Positions 1-8,760 of a stretch of DNA of 64,000 nucleotides are shown one piece after another; within the stretch, counting starts at the first letter, position 1; the number at the start of each line of letters is the position of its first letter. This DNA comes from Salegentibacter holothuriorum (GTDB taxonomy: Bacteria; Bacteroidota; Bacteroidia; Flavobacteriales; Flavobacteriaceae), in the NCBI RefSeq assembly GCF_900168045.1, contig NZ_FUYY01000002.1, positions 248,001-312,000 on the forward strand. The letters run 5' to 3'. Below the pieces are notes generated by a model that was not told the DNA's origin, did not search any database, and saw nothing but the letters and a program-made list of their open reading frames with translations. Position numbers and translations under genes: made by a program.

Positions 1-139
1 TTCCTAAACCCCCAATATTAGCCGCGCTATCCATAGCTTCGCCATAAGTTTTGTAAGCTATGTTCTCATCATCAAAAAGATTTTTTAGAATAGAAAGCTC
101 ATGCCGATCTGAAGTACGAAAAACATTTACATAGTTCAT
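1..139 (-). CDS. DUF2007-type protein, N-terminal fragment (runs off the window)
   Basis: Reading the minus strand from the ATG at 139 gives an open frame to the window edge beginning MNYVNVFRTSDRHELSILK, followed by FDDENIAYKTYG. This resembles the start of DUF2007 proteins, in which a short beta-alpha-beta unit compares with ACT-like folds and whose function is not established. A second DUF2007 protein with a zinc ribbon lies at 20337-20780 in this window. Only about 46 residues are visible, so the rest of the protein cannot be judged. A terminator separates it from rpmA, so it is probably transcribed on its own. Confidence 0.6.
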   Translation of the reverse strand, partial: MNYVNVFRTSDRHELSILKNLFDDENIAYKTYGEAMDSAANIGGLG

Positions 140-171
140 AATTAAAAACTTAAAGCCCCACTTAAAGATAC

Positions 172-206
172 AAAAAAACCCCTTCCGAATTTCGGAAGGG
201 GTTTTT
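172..206 (-). terminator. Rho-independent terminator after rplU-rpmA
   Basis: A near-perfect inverted repeat, AAAAACCCCTTCCGAA pairing with TTCGGAAGGGGTTTTT, lies between the rpmA stop at 250 and the next start at 139. The A/T flanks provide a U tract on either strand. On the minus strand it closes the ribosomal protein operon. Confidence 0.85.
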
Positions 207-249
207 ATATAATTTTAGAACTTCTTTTCCCTATTTCGGGTTAGGAACT

Positions 250-510
250 CTATGCTTCATACGGTTCTATAGAAACGTAAGATTTATTGTTCTTTGTCTT
301 AGAGAATTTCACAAGACCGTCAACTTTAGCGTGTAAAGTATGATCTTTTCCTGCGTACACGTTCTCACCTGGATTATGTGCAGTTCCTCTTTGTCTAACT
401 ATGATGTTTCCCGCTACGGCAGCCTGACCGCCAAAGATCTTCACACCTAAGCGTTTTGATTCTGACTCTCTACCATTCTTGGAACTACCGACTCCTTTTT
501 TGTGTGCCAT
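250..510 (-). CDS. rpmA: 50S ribosomal protein L27
   Basis: 86 residues starting [20 protein letters not shown], the highly conserved N-terminal tail of bL27 that reaches towards the peptidyl transferase centre. It continues with the family core ([35 protein letters not shown]). Length is normal for the family. The first residues match the mature form, so there is no sign of the N-terminal prepeptide that Firmicutes cleave. It lies 28 bp downstream of rplU on the same strand, the usual L21-L27 order, and ends before a strong terminator. Confidence 0.97.
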   Translation of the reverse strand: MAHKKGVGSSKNGRESESKRLGVKIFGGQAAVAGNIIVRQRGTAHNPGENVYAGKDHTLHAKVDGLVKFSKTKNNKSYVSIEPYEA

Positions 511-538
511 TTTACTTTAGTTTTAAGTAGATTAATAT

Positions 539-1030
539 TTAACTTAAAGCTTCAATTAATTCAGCTTTCTTCATAGAAGAATAGCCTTCAAGACCTTTCT
601 CCTTAGCCATCTCTTTCAATTCAGCTACGGTGTACTGACTTAAATCTTCCGATTTTTTATCAGATTTGGTTTCTTTAGGTGCTTCCTCTTTTTTAGCTGA
701 AGCAGCTTTTTTTCCACCTTTTACATCGATGCTTTCAATTACGATTTCGGTTAAAGATTGACGGTGACCGTTTTTCTTCTTGTAACCTTTACGTCTTTTC
801 TTTTTGAAAACGATTACTTTGTCTCCTTTAAGGTGACGTGTGATTTTTGCTCCTACAAGAGCACCATCTATAGCCGGGGCGCCTAGATTTATGTTGTCTC
901 CGTCTCCGGTAAGAAGAACTTTGTCAAAAGAAACGCTGTCTCCTTCTTCTCCGCTTAGACGGTTAACAAACACTTTCTGGTCTTTTGCAACTTTAAATTG
1001 CTGCCCTGCTATCTCTACAATTGCATACAT
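539..1030 (-). CDS. rplU: 50S ribosomal protein L21 with C-terminal Rho_N/SAP-like extension
   Basis: Residues 1-103 are a normal bL21 (MYAIVEIAGQQFKV at the start; basic KKKRRKGYKKKNGHRQ segment at about 76-91 for 23S rRNA contact). The protein is 163 residues, about 60 longer than typical bL21. The extra part is a Lys/Glu/Ala-rich linker (about 105-128) followed by LSQYTVAELKEMAKEKG and YSSMKKAELIEAL, which looks like the small helical nucleic-acid-binding domain seen at the N-terminus of Rho and in SAP-type domains. The ribosomal assignment is certain; the role of the tail is inference. First gene of the rplU-rpmA operon, with its own promoter at 1090-1120. Confidence 0.95.
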   Translation of the reverse strand: MYAIVEIAGQQFKVAKDQKVFVNRLSGEEGDSVSFDKVLLTGDGDNINLGAPAIDGALVGAKITRHLKGDKVIVFKKKRRKGYKKKNGHRQSLTEIVIESIDVKGGKKAASAKKEEAPKETKSDKKSEDLSQYTVAELKEMAKEKGLEGYSSMKKAELIEALS

Positions 1031-1089
1031 AGTGTTGTGATTAATTAATTTATGCTAAAAATTACGCTTACTTTTTTCGCAAGCGGGTG

Positions 1090-1120
1090 CAAATATACTT
1101 CTAATTAATTAATTCACAAA
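1090..1120 (-). promoter_or_regulatory. Bacteroidota-type promoter for rplU-rpmA
   Basis: On the minus strand, TTTG (1117-1120) is followed after 19 bases by TATATTTG (1090-1097). This fits the Bacteroidota sigma-A pattern TTTG at -33 and TANNTTTG at -7. The predicted transcript would begin about 50 bases before the rplU start at 1030. Confidence 0.7.
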
Positions 1121-1132
1121 GCCTAAAAAGAT

Positions 1133-1597
1133 TTAATAGGTGTGCTGCTGCCCTTCTTTGGTATTCCAGGAATCTTTAAACAGTTGCATATATGCTAAAG
1201 TAAGCACCAGGCTGGTAGCAAACCCCATTACTGCAACCACAAATAGCACAATTCCTATCTCTGTACCATAATCTGTACGCCACATATTTATAAGGTTACT
1301 CAGAAAATCTGGGCTTAATTCTGTAGCATAAAAGGCGAAAAAAATAGTAAATATAATAGTAGCATTAAACCCGGTAAGGAGACTTGCCATAAACCCTTTC
1401 TGATATTTAAACTTTGCGCCTTTGGAATTCCTGTAGGCTTTTAAAGACAGCCACATTCCCGCTGCCATTATCACTCCATTAAATAAGCTGAACAAAGGAT
1501 AGATATGTACATTAAAAAGAGATAATATTAAAAAATAAGCAATTAGCCCTACTGCGATTAAAAGTCCATATTTAATTGGAACACTAAAATTCTTCAT
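1133..1597 (-). CDS. DUF4199 family membrane protein
   Basis: 154 residues with four hydrophobic segments (roughly 8-30, 32-50, 70-92 and 113-136) and a short charged C-terminus. The layout, the N-terminal YGLLIAVGLIAYFLI and the motif FKYQKGFMASLLTGF fit DUF4199, an uncharacterised inner-membrane family common in Bacteroidota. No catalytic motif is visible and the function is unknown. The gene is divergent from the M16 peptidase pair, with about 185 bp between them, and is probably monocistronic. Confidence 0.8.
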   Translation of the reverse strand: MKNFSVPIKYGLLIAVGLIAYFLILSLFNVHIYPLFSLFNGVIMAAGMWLSLKAYRNSKGAKFKYQKGFMASLLTGFNATIIFTIFFAFYATELSPDFLSNLINMWRTDYGTEIGIVLFVVAVMGFATSLVLTLAYMQLFKDSWNTKEGQQHTY

Positions 1598-1782
1598 AGC
1601 TCTGGTTGGTGTTTTTATTTAGTAAATTTCTAAAAAATGTACCGGTTTTTAACTTAATAGCTTGTTAATTTTGACACTTTTCGCACATTTACGATATTTT
1701 CTACATTATTCTGAAGCTATCTTGTAACAAAATACGACTTTAGATTACTAATCCTATGCATTAATGAAAAATCTATTTAAAA

Positions 1783-3108
1783 ATGATTAAAAACTTAAAG
1801 ATGGCTGCCCTTGCATTAGTTTGTAGCGCAGCAGGAATTGCCCAGGAGGTAGAATTTACTGAGTACAACCTGGACAACGGATTACACGTTATTTTACACC
1901 AGGACAACACAGCCCCAGTAGCTACCGTTGGAGTAATGTACCACGTAGGTGCAAAAGATGAAGAAGCAGGCCGCTCTGGCTTTGCTCACTTCTTTGAGCA
2001 TCTTTTATTTGAAGGCACCGAAAATATTGAACGCGGAAAATGGTTCGATATCGTTGCCGCTAATGGTGGTAGCAACAATGCTAACACCACGCAAGATCGC
2101 ACGTATTACTACGAAACTTTCCCTTCAAATAACCTTGAATTAGGTTTATGGATGGAATCGGAAAGAATGCTTCATCCGGTTATTAACGAGATAGGCGTAG
2201 AGACTCAAAACGAGGTTGTAAAAGAAGAGAAACGCTCTCGTATAGATAATGCTCCCTATGGAAAGATCATTTACTCTACAGGCATCAACAAATACGTTTT
2301 TGATAAGCATCCTTACAAAAACTCTATAATAGGCACCATGGAAGACCTTGATGCCGCAGAGCTAGATGAATTCAAAGCCTTTTTCGATAAATATTACGGG
2401 CCTAATAACGCTACTTTAGTTGTTGCCGGAGATATCGATGTTGATGAAACCAAGGAAATGATCGAGAAGTATTTTGCTGAAATTCCTGCAGGAAACGAAG
2501 TAGAAAGAGTTTCTGTACAAGAAGAACCTATCACCGAAACCATTACTGCCACCGAATATGATAGCAATATTCAAATTCCGGCTAAGTTATTTGTTTACCG
2601 CACCCCTTCTATGAAGGATAGAGATGCCTATATCCTTGATATGATATCTTCTATTCTTACCGACGGAAGAAGCTCTAGAATGTACAAAAAGATGGTAGAT
2701 GAAGAAAAAACCGCACTACAGGTATTGGCTTTTCCAAGATCTCAGGAAGACTATGGAACTTACGTGATGGGCGCACTTGCTTTGGGAGAAACTCCGCTAG
2801 ACACTTTAGCTGTTTCTATGGATGAAGAAATAGACAAACTTCAAAATGAGTTGATTTCAGAAAAAGAATATCAAAAACTTCAGAATAAATTTGAGAACCG
2901 CTTTGTGAATTCAAACAGCAGCATATCAGGTATTGCTTCTTCATTAGCAACTTACAATGTTCTTTACGGAAATACAGATCTAATTAATGAAGAGATTGAA
3001 ATCTATAGAGATATCACCAGAGAAGACATCAAAAGAGTGGCTAACGAATACCTTAATGAAAATCAACGTTTGGAACTAGATTATCTTCCAGAAAGCGAAA
3101 AGGAATAA
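1783..3108 (+). CDS. M16 family zinc metallopeptidase, catalytic subunit
   Basis: 441 residues with a signal peptide (about 1-20, ending SAAGIAQ). The inverted zinc site HFFEH is at residues 69-73, with the downstream glutamate region NEVVKEEKRSR near 150, as in M16 (pitrilysin/insulinase) peptidases. Length fits the M16B two-domain half (catalytic domain about 20-240, second domain about 250-440). The next gene, 17 bp downstream, is a second M16 protein lacking HxxEH but carrying the R/Y substrate-binding motif. The two are therefore inferred to form a periplasmic heterodimer that degrades peptides. The upstream ATG reading into the hydrophobic leader is the natural start. Confidence 0.92.
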   Translation: MIKNLKMAALALVCSAAGIAQEVEFTEYNLDNGLHVILHQDNTAPVATVGVMYHVGAKDEEAGRSGFAHFFEHLLFEGTENIERGKWFDIVAANGGSNNANTTQDRTYYYETFPSNNLELGLWMESERMLHPVINEIGVETQNEVVKEEKRSRIDNAPYGKIIYSTGINKYVFDKHPYKNSIIGTMEDLDAAELDEFKAFFDKYYGPNNATLVVAGDIDVDETKEMIEKYFAEIPAGNEVERVSVQEEPITETITATEYDSNIQIPAKLFVYRTPSMKDRDAYILDMISSILTDGRSSRMYKKMVDEEKTALQVLAFPRSQEDYGTYVMGALALGETPLDTLAVSMDEEIDKLQNELISEKEYQKLQNKFENRFVNSNSSISGIASSLATYNVLYGNTDLINEEIEIYRDITREDIKRVANEYLNENQRLELDYLPESEKE

Positions 3109-3125
3109 CATAAAAAACATATAGA

Positions 3126-5186
3126 ATGAAATTTAATATAATCACATTATTTATCGCTTGTTTTTTGACCACCACGGCAATAGCACAGGTAGATCGTTCA
3201 AAACAACCGGAACCAGGACCAGCCCCAAAGATCAATCTTGGCCAGCCAGATGAATTCACGTTAAGCAACGGCTTAAAAGTTATGGTGGTAGAAAACAACA
3301 AGTTACCAAGGGTTTCTGCTTCCTTAATTATAGACAACAAACCTCACGCCGAAGATAAACCGGCCACCTCCTCTCTTGTTTCTGCTTTAATGGGTACGGG
3401 TACCCAGAATATGTCTAAAGATGATTTTAACGAGGAAATAGATTTTTTAGGAGCTAGCATAAATTTAGGAGCCGAAAACGCTTCTGCAAGTTCACTTTCT
3501 AAATTTTTCCCAAGAGTTATGGAGCTCATGGCTGAAGGAGCTTTGAGGCCAAAATTCACCCAGGAAGAATTTGAAGCCGAAAAGAACAAGCAAATTGAAG
3601 GCTTAAAATCTATCAATAAAGACGTAGGTTCTATAGCGAGCCGTGTAAGCGCAGCTCTAGCTTATGGAGTTAAGCACCCTTACGGAGAGTTTGCCACGGT
3701 AGAAAACACCGAGAAAGTTTCTTTAGAAGACGTAAAAAGTTTTTACAAAAATTATTTCAAACCCTCCAATGCTTACCTTGTTGTAGTTGGTGATGTAAAA
3801 ACTTCTGAAGTAAAAAAACTTGCTGAGAAAAATTTTGGAAGCTGGGAAGCCGATGCTCCAAGAGAGCAGGAGTTACCTCAAGTAGCTAACGTGAATGAAA
3901 CACAAATCAACTTAGTTGATATGCCAAATGCAGTTCAGAGTGAATTAAGACTTCAAAACACCATAGATTTAAAAATGGCAGATGAAGACTACTTCCCGGT
4001 ATTGGTGGCAAACCAAATTCTTGGTGGTAGCTTTGGAAGCTACCTAAATATGAACCTTCGTGAAGACAAAGGTTATACTTACGGAGCAAGAACAAATACT
4101 GGAGCCGACAAATATGCTTCGAGATTTATTGCTCAGGCAAGTGTTAGGAACGCGGTAACCGATAGCGCAATTGTAGAATCTTTAAAGGAAATTAGAAGAA
4201 TTAAAACTGAACCTGTAGATCCTGAAATGTTGGAAAATGCTAAAAGCAAATTTGCCGGTGATTTCGTATTGAGGTTAGAACAACCTTCTACCATTGCTAA
4301 TTATGCGCTTAACATCAAAACCAATGATCTTTCAGACGATTTTTATGTGACTTTTCTTGAGAAAATAAATGCAGTGACTGCTGAAGACATTCAACGTGTA
4401 GCAAACAAATATTATCAAACCGATAATATGAGAATTGTAGTTGCGGGTAAAGCTTCAGAAATTGCTGAAAACCTTGAGAAAGTTGAATTTAACGGAAAAA
4501 CAATTCCGGTGAAATATTACAACAAACTTGGAGAGGAAGTTGAAAAACCAGAAGCTAAAGAAGTTGACGCATCGGTAACGGTAGAAAAAGTTTACGCAGA
4601 TTATATCGAAGCTGTTGGCGGACGTGATGCTGTTGAAAACGTAGAAAGTGTAGTTATGACAGCCAAAGCTAGTGTACAGGGAATGGCGCTAAACCTAAGC
4701 CTGAAAAGAACTATGGAAGGTAAGCTAAACCAGGAAGTTTCTGTTGGCGGTAACGTAATGAGCAAACAAATTTTTGATGGTGAAGCTGGATTTGTAATGG
4801 CGCAAGGTCAAAAAATCCCTTATAACGAAGATCAAATTAAAACTGCTAAAATAGATGCTAATCCATTTCCAGAACTACAGGTTGGAGATGCAACTTTAGA
4901 AGGAATTGAAACTGTTGAAGGTACAGATGCCTATGTTGTTGCACTTAACGACAACTACAAAGCTTACTACAACGTAGAAAGCGGTTTAAAAATGCAAACT
5001 GTACAAACAATGTCTCAAGCTGGGCAAACAATGTCTATTCCTACAAGTTATAGCGATTACCAGGAAGTAGAGGGAGTTAAATTTCCTTTTAAAATGACTC
5101 AGGCTGCTGGCCCACAAACATTTGAATTTGATGTAACTGAATACCTTATTAACGAAGGAGTTTCAGCTGCAGATTTTGAAGAATAG
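3126..5186 (+). CDS. M16 family peptidase-like partner subunit with extra C-terminal domain
   Basis: 686 residues with a signal peptide (about 1-21, ending TTTAIAQ). The first M16 domain (about 40-240) has no HxxEH: the equivalent stretch reads TSSLVSALMGTGTQ. The second M16 domain keeps LREDKGYTYGA with the R312/Y319 pair that orients substrate in M16B heterodimers. Residues about 490-686 are an added domain (starting near VEKVYADYIEAVGGRDAVENV) resembling the LolA/outer-membrane-lipoprotein-sorting beta fold often found in Bacteroidota. It probably works with the catalytic subunit encoded just upstream. A terminator follows the stop. Confidence 0.9.
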   Translation: MKFNIITLFIACFLTTTAIAQVDRSKQPEPGPAPKINLGQPDEFTLSNGLKVMVVENNKLPRVSASLIIDNKPHAEDKPATSSLVSALMGTGTQNMSKDDFNEEIDFLGASINLGAENASASSLSKFFPRVMELMAEGALRPKFTQEEFEAEKNKQIEGLKSINKDVGSIASRVSAALAYGVKHPYGEFATVENTEKVSLEDVKSFYKNYFKPSNAYLVVVGDVKTSEVKKLAEKNFGSWEADAPREQELPQVANVNETQINLVDMPNAVQSELRLQNTIDLKMADEDYFPVLVANQILGGSFGSYLNMNLREDKGYTYGARTNTGADKYASRFIAQASVRNAVTDSAIVESLKEIRRIKTEPVDPEMLENAKSKFAGDFVLRLEQPSTIANYALNIKTNDLSDDFYVTFLEKINAVTAEDIQRVANKYYQTDNMRIVVAGKASEIAENLEKVEFNGKTIPVKYYNKLGEEVEKPEAKEVDASVTVEKVYADYIEAVGGRDAVENVESVVMTAKASVQGMALNLSLKRTMEGKLNQEVSVGGNVMSKQIFDGEAGFVMAQGQKIPYNEDQIKTAKIDANPFPELQVGDATLEGIETVEGTDAYVVALNDNYKAYYNVESGLKMQTVQTMSQAGQTMSIPTSYSDYQEVEGVKFPFKMTQAAGPQTFEFDVTEYLINEGVSAADFEE

Positions 5187-5207
5187 TGATTTTTATTGAT
5201 GTTAGAG

Positions 5208-5238
5208 AGAACCGGCCAGCAATGGTCGGTTCTTTTAT
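5208..5238 (+). terminator. Terminator after the M16 pair
   Basis: A 10 bp stem, AGAACCGGCC (5208-5217) with GGTCGGTTCT (5224-5233; one G-U pair), and a 6-base loop are followed by TTTATTTT. It lies inside the upstream part of the open frame beginning at 5186, which argues that the next gene starts further downstream. Confidence 0.8.
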
Positions 5239-5260
5239 TTTAAAACCAAATCTAAATTTT

Positions 5261-5662
5261 ATGGAAGTTGAAACCAACAAACATCTTTTACCATCTTATT
5301 TTAAGATTATCTCTTTTGTAATTGCCGGCTTAGCATTAATTTCTGCGGTAATAAGCTTTAATGAACAACTGAATCTGGCCCCCAACATATTCTTACCGCT
5401 TGGAAAATACTTATTCCTATTAGCACTGGTATTTTTTTCATTCTCAAAGGAAAAAAATGAAAAAAAACATTTTAACCAACTAAGGCTAAAATGTTTAATA
5501 CCGGCAATAATTTTCGCTAATATCTTCTTCCTTTTCGAAACTTTTATGGAGGAGGAACTATTCAAATCGGTTGAGCACCGTGAATTTATGTCTGCATTTG
5601 AAGTTTTATTAATCTTTCATGTCTATTATTTAGTATCCTTTTACTATTACAAAAACAAGTAA
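5261..5662 (+). CDS. Small four-helix membrane protein, unknown function
   Basis: 133 residues from the ATG at 5261 (MEVETNKHLLPSYFK). The frame is open upstream to 5186, but that stretch overlaps the stop of the M16 gene and contains its terminator, so 5261 is the better start. Four hydrophobic segments are visible (about 15-34, 43-60, 76-95 and 112-130), separated by a Lys/Glu-rich loop (KEKNEKKHFNQLRLK). I do not recognise the family. The gene is convergent with the EamA transporter that follows. Confidence 0.65.
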   Translation: MEVETNKHLLPSYFKIISFVIAGLALISAVISFNEQLNLAPNIFLPLGKYLFLLALVFFSFSKEKNEKKHFNQLRLKCLIPAIIFANIFFLFETFMEEELFKSVEHREFMSAFEVLLIFHVYYLVSFYYYKNK

Positions 5663-5687
5663 GCGCAAACGACACTAAGAATTTAAA

Positions 5688-6593
5688 TTAAGTAGCCTGT
5701 TTTCTAAACTTAGAAAACACTTTTTTAGATCTATTTACAATAAATACACCTATTAAGATTACAAAAGCCGAAATTAACTGCCAGCTACTAAAAACCTCAC
5801 CATCTAAAATCCCCCAACCTAAAGCAACTACCGGAATAGTGTAGGTTACAGAAGTAGTAAAAACCGGATCTGAGATCTGCACCAATTTATTAAAAATTAT
5901 CATGGCTACGCCTGTTCCAATCACCCCTAAAATAGCAACATAACCTATAGATTGTTGCAGCACGATATTAGAAAGATCGTGTTCAAAGAAACCTGAAAAA
6001 TATAAAATCACCAAAGTAGGCAGTAATAAAACGGTGAAACTACCCGCTGCAATTGCCAGCGGACTAATATCACTCATATGTGTTTTAAGAATATTTACAT
6101 TCATCGCATAACAAGAGGCAGCGATAATCACCAGAAGTGAATAAAGATAATTCTGATCTGGATTAATACTGGCACCACTTAAAATCAAGCCTGCCGTACC
6201 CAGAAGACCAACCACAACGCCTAATATTTTATTCTGATTAAATGCTGCCTTAAAAAATAGAGCACCAAATATAAGTGTCATTAATGGCGTCGCTGCATTT
6301 AAAATTGAAGCAATAGCACTATCAATTTCTGTCTCTGCAAAAGAAAAAAGATAAACAGGAAAGAAATTACCCAGTATACCTGATAGCAGCATCCATTTCC
6401 ATTGCCCTTTCTTAATTTTCAGTATCGATTTAAAGCCAATAAGCACAAGAAAAGCAGCGGCAAAAATTATTCTTAATGATCCAACTTCTATAGCCGATAA
6501 TCCTTCCAGGCCTTTTTTAATAAGAATAAAGGAACTTCCCCAAACAAGAGAAAGTATAACCAGGTACATCCACTTTAATTTTTCCAACGGCAT
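5688..6593 (-). CDS. EamA/DMT family transporter
   Basis: 301 residues with about ten hydrophobic helices arranged as two EamA repeats (about 5-140 and 150-290). Typical drug/metabolite-transporter features are VWGSSFILIKKGLEGLSAIEVGSLRI in the first half (given here only as a landmark) and the second-half segment YTIPVVALGWGILDGE. Members of this family export small metabolites or amino acids, and substrate cannot be read from sequence. The C-terminus is basic (NRSKKVFSKFRKQ), fitting the cytoplasmic side. No operon partner is visible; a second EamA protein lies at 28918-29850. Confidence 0.88.
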   Translation of the reverse strand: MPLEKLKWMYLVILSLVWGSSFILIKKGLEGLSAIEVGSLRIIFAAAFLVLIGFKSILKIKKGQWKWMLLSGILGNFFPVYLFSFAETEIDSAIASILNAATPLMTLIFGALFFKAAFNQNKILGVVVGLLGTAGLILSGASINPDQNYLYSLLVIIAASCYAMNVNILKTHMSDISPLAIAAGSFTVLLLPTLVILYFSGFFEHDLSNIVLQQSIGYVAILGVIGTGVAMIIFNKLVQISDPVFTTSVTYTIPVVALGWGILDGEVFSSWQLISAFVILIGVFIVNRSKKVFSKFRKQAT

Positions 6594-6724
6594 ATTACTA
6601 GAATTTTTTAAGCTGCAAAAGTCGGTATTACTTTAGAGCTGAAAAGGAAAGTGAAGATTATTTTTAACCCAATTCTATTAAAAGGGGCGTGGTGATTCCG
6701 TTTTAGCGTCTAAAGTAAAAAAAA

Positions 6725-6764
6725 TATACTCAACTTAGACCCTGAAACGAGTTCAGGATGACGA
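6725..6764. repeat. Dispersed repeat B, half copy (inverted relative to 20188-20270)
   Basis: CTCAACTTAGACCCTGAAAC followed by GAGTTCAGGATGACG is the reverse complement, with a few changes, of the first half of the element at 20188-20270. It includes a small internal palindrome (CCTGAAAC/GAGTTCAGG). It lies in the 240 bp spacer between the EamA gene and gldD, in which I see no gene. Confidence 0.7.
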
Positions 6765-6833
6765 TTCAACTTTAACCAATAATAAATATTGAGAAAGGCT
6801 CCACTAATTCAAATTTCTCGTCCAGTTTGAAAT

Positions 6834-7397
6834 TTAATCTTCCCAACGGAAAGTTTCAATAATATGTTTCATATCTTTTTTCAGATAATCTGCTGCGGGA
6901 ATAATAGAATCATAATTAGGTTTAGCTCTAAAATAGGCTGAAGCCGTCACAAAGTGATTCACACTATCGGTTAGGTAAAATTGTGCCTGGGAAGCCGCAT
7001 CACCAGAAACTTCATAAAACATTCCGTAAACATCCTGAACCTTATTGGTATAAACGTCACCTTCAATAGCATCGGCCTTTATAGTATGTTGCAAAGGGAG
7101 TTTTTGCGCATCAGCTAATAAGGAATCCAGGTTATTATTAATTGGCTGATAAGTTATAAATATAGTTCCGTTAAGCTCGTTATATTCCAGGTCTATCCAA
7201 CAAGGAATATTATTTCGGGAAGCTTTAATTTCGGCCAGGGTATTGATTTCAAAATTATAAGGGCAATTAAGATTTGTAGGCTCGTATTTAGCTTCAGGGT
7301 AATTGAGAGATAAAAAGGCGCGCGGCTTGGGTGTTGCAGCATCTTCTCCGCAACCTAAAAGCATTAACATCACTAATACAAAGGGATATTTCTTCAT
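6834..7397 (-). CDS. gldD: Gliding motility lipoprotein GldD
   Basis: 187 residues with a lipoprotein signal peptide (MKKYPFVLVMLMLLGCGED, lipid-modified Cys16). The body matches GldD: PRAFLSLNYPEAKYEP, then CPYNFEIN, CWIDLEYNELNGTIFITY and the C-terminal KKDMKHIIETFRWE. GldD is needed for gliding and type IX secretion in Flavobacterium and is placed in the cell envelope; its biochemical role is not known. It follows gldE by 13 bp at the end of the mutY-ssb-gldE-gldD run, the usual flavobacterial order. Confidence 0.93.
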   Translation of the reverse strand: MKKYPFVLVMLMLLGCGEDAATPKPRAFLSLNYPEAKYEPTNLNCPYNFEINTLAEIKASRNNIPCWIDLEYNELNGTIFITYQPINNNLDSLLADAQKLPLQHTIKADAIEGDVYTNKVQDVYGMFYEVSGDAASQAQFYLTDSVNHFVTASAYFRAKPNYDSIIPAADYLKKDMKHIIETFRWED

Positions 7398-7410
7398 ACC
7401 ATTAAATCTT

Positions 7411-8739
7411 CTAAACTTCTACGGGTGAGATATTTAATTTTATCTGCTTAAGACGTTTATTGTCTAAAACCTCTACTGTAAAGCTATAATTCAAGAAATA
7501 GATAACATCATTTTTCTTAGGAAAACCTCCCGAAATCTCTAATAAAAAACCCGCCAGGGTATCTGCTTCCCCTTTTCGATCTTCAAAAGCAACAGGATCT
7601 TCAATTTTCACGATTCGGTAGAAATCCTTTAAAGGCGTTTTTCCTTCAAAAACATAGGTGTTTTCGTCTAACTTGGAATAAACCAGGTCTTCATCATCAA
7701 ACTCATCACTAATATCCCCTACAATTTCTTCAATAATATCTTCAAGAGAAATCAAGCCGCTGGTACCGCCATATTCATCTACTACAATTGCCAGGTGATT
7801 CTTTTTTGTCTTAAAATCATTCAACAAATCATCCAGCTTTTTATTTTCGGGAACAAAATAGGGCTCCCTAAGCAAGCTTGTCCAGTTAAAATCTTTTTCA
7901 TCAAGAAATGGCAGCAAATCTTTAACGTATAAGATCCCAATTACATTATCTATATTTTCCCGGTAAACCGGAATCCTGGAGTAACCTCTATCTATAATTT
8001 CAGGAATAATTTCTTTATAAGTCTGGCTTTCATTTAAGGCAAAAATATCCATCCTGGGGCGCATTACCTGCTTAGTATCGGTATTACCAAAAGAGACAAT
8101 GCCCTGTAATATTTTTTGCTCTTCCTGGGTAGTATCTTCTTCACTGGTAAGCTCTAAAGCCTGTGATAAATGATCTATACTTATAAAAGAACGCTGCTTC
8201 CCAAGACGGTTATGCATAAAAATAGTTACGGCTCGCATTGGACCACTTAAAGGAGTAAAAATAGTATCCAGAAAATTCAATGGACGCGCCATAAAATTGG
8301 AGAACAAGACGTTGTTTCGGCTGGCGTAAACCTTAGGTAAGATCTCACCGAAAAGCAGAATTATAAATGTAACCACCCCAACTTCAATTAGAAACTTGAA
8401 GTTTATGCCGTAGAATACGGTATTCATCCCGCCAAAAAGTTCATCGGCAAGATTATCGAATAGTAAAACTATGGCTATATTAATAAAATTATTGGCCACC
8501 AAAATAGTAGCCAGCAACTTCTTGGGTTTATCTAATAGATCTACCACTAGTTGTTGTGCCTTACTGCGCTTCCCGTCTTCAGCAATTACATCGGCTGGTG
8601 TAAGCGAGAAGAATGCTACCTCTGCCCCAGAAATTAAGGCTGAACAAAGTAAAAGCAGCAATAAAACTAAATAGCTTAATAGCTGCGAAAAATCAAAAGC
8701 GGCCCAAAACAAAATTAAACTGGGAGGTTCTGAATCCAA
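7411..8739 (-). CDS. gldE: Gliding motility-associated protein GldE (CNNM/CBS/CorC family)
   Basis: 442 residues. An N-terminal membrane domain of the DUF21/CNNM type (about 15-190, with LLLLCSALISGAEVAFFSL) is followed by two CBS domains (about 215-330, with VMRPRMDIFAL and IVVDEYGGTSGLISLEDI) and a C-terminal CorC/HlyC transporter-associated domain (about 345-435). GldE is a partial suppressor/partner of gldD in flavobacteria; related proteins affect Mg2+/Co2+ transport. The frame begins at a TTG (8739), with no in-frame ATG close upstream. It sits between ssb (21 bp) and gldD (13 bp). Confidence 0.92.
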   Translation of the reverse strand: MDSEPPSLILFWAAFDFSQLLSYLVLLLLLLCSALISGAEVAFFSLTPADVIAEDGKRSKAQQLVVDLLDKPKKLLATILVANNFINIAIVLLFDNLADELFGGMNTVFYGINFKFLIEVGVVTFIILLFGEILPKVYASRNNVLFSNFMARPLNFLDTIFTPLSGPMRAVTIFMHNRLGKQRSFISIDHLSQALELTSEEDTTQEEQKILQGIVSFGNTDTKQVMRPRMDIFALNESQTYKEIIPEIIDRGYSRIPVYRENIDNVIGILYVKDLLPFLDEKDFNWTSLLREPYFVPENKKLDDLLNDFKTKKNHLAIVVDEYGGTSGLISLEDIIEEIVGDISDEFDDEDLVYSKLDENTYVFEGKTPLKDFYRIVKIEDPVAFEDRKGEADTLAGFLLEISGGFPKKNDVIYFLNYSFTVEVLDNKRLKQIKLNISPVEV

Positions 8740-8760
8740 ATGATGGGGTTTAAATTAAAC

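Noticed and set aside
5186-5260. Upstream extension of the small membrane protein starting at 5186
   Set aside because: The stretch overlaps the stop of the M16 gene and contains a strong terminator; the ATG at 5261 begins a normal membrane protein.
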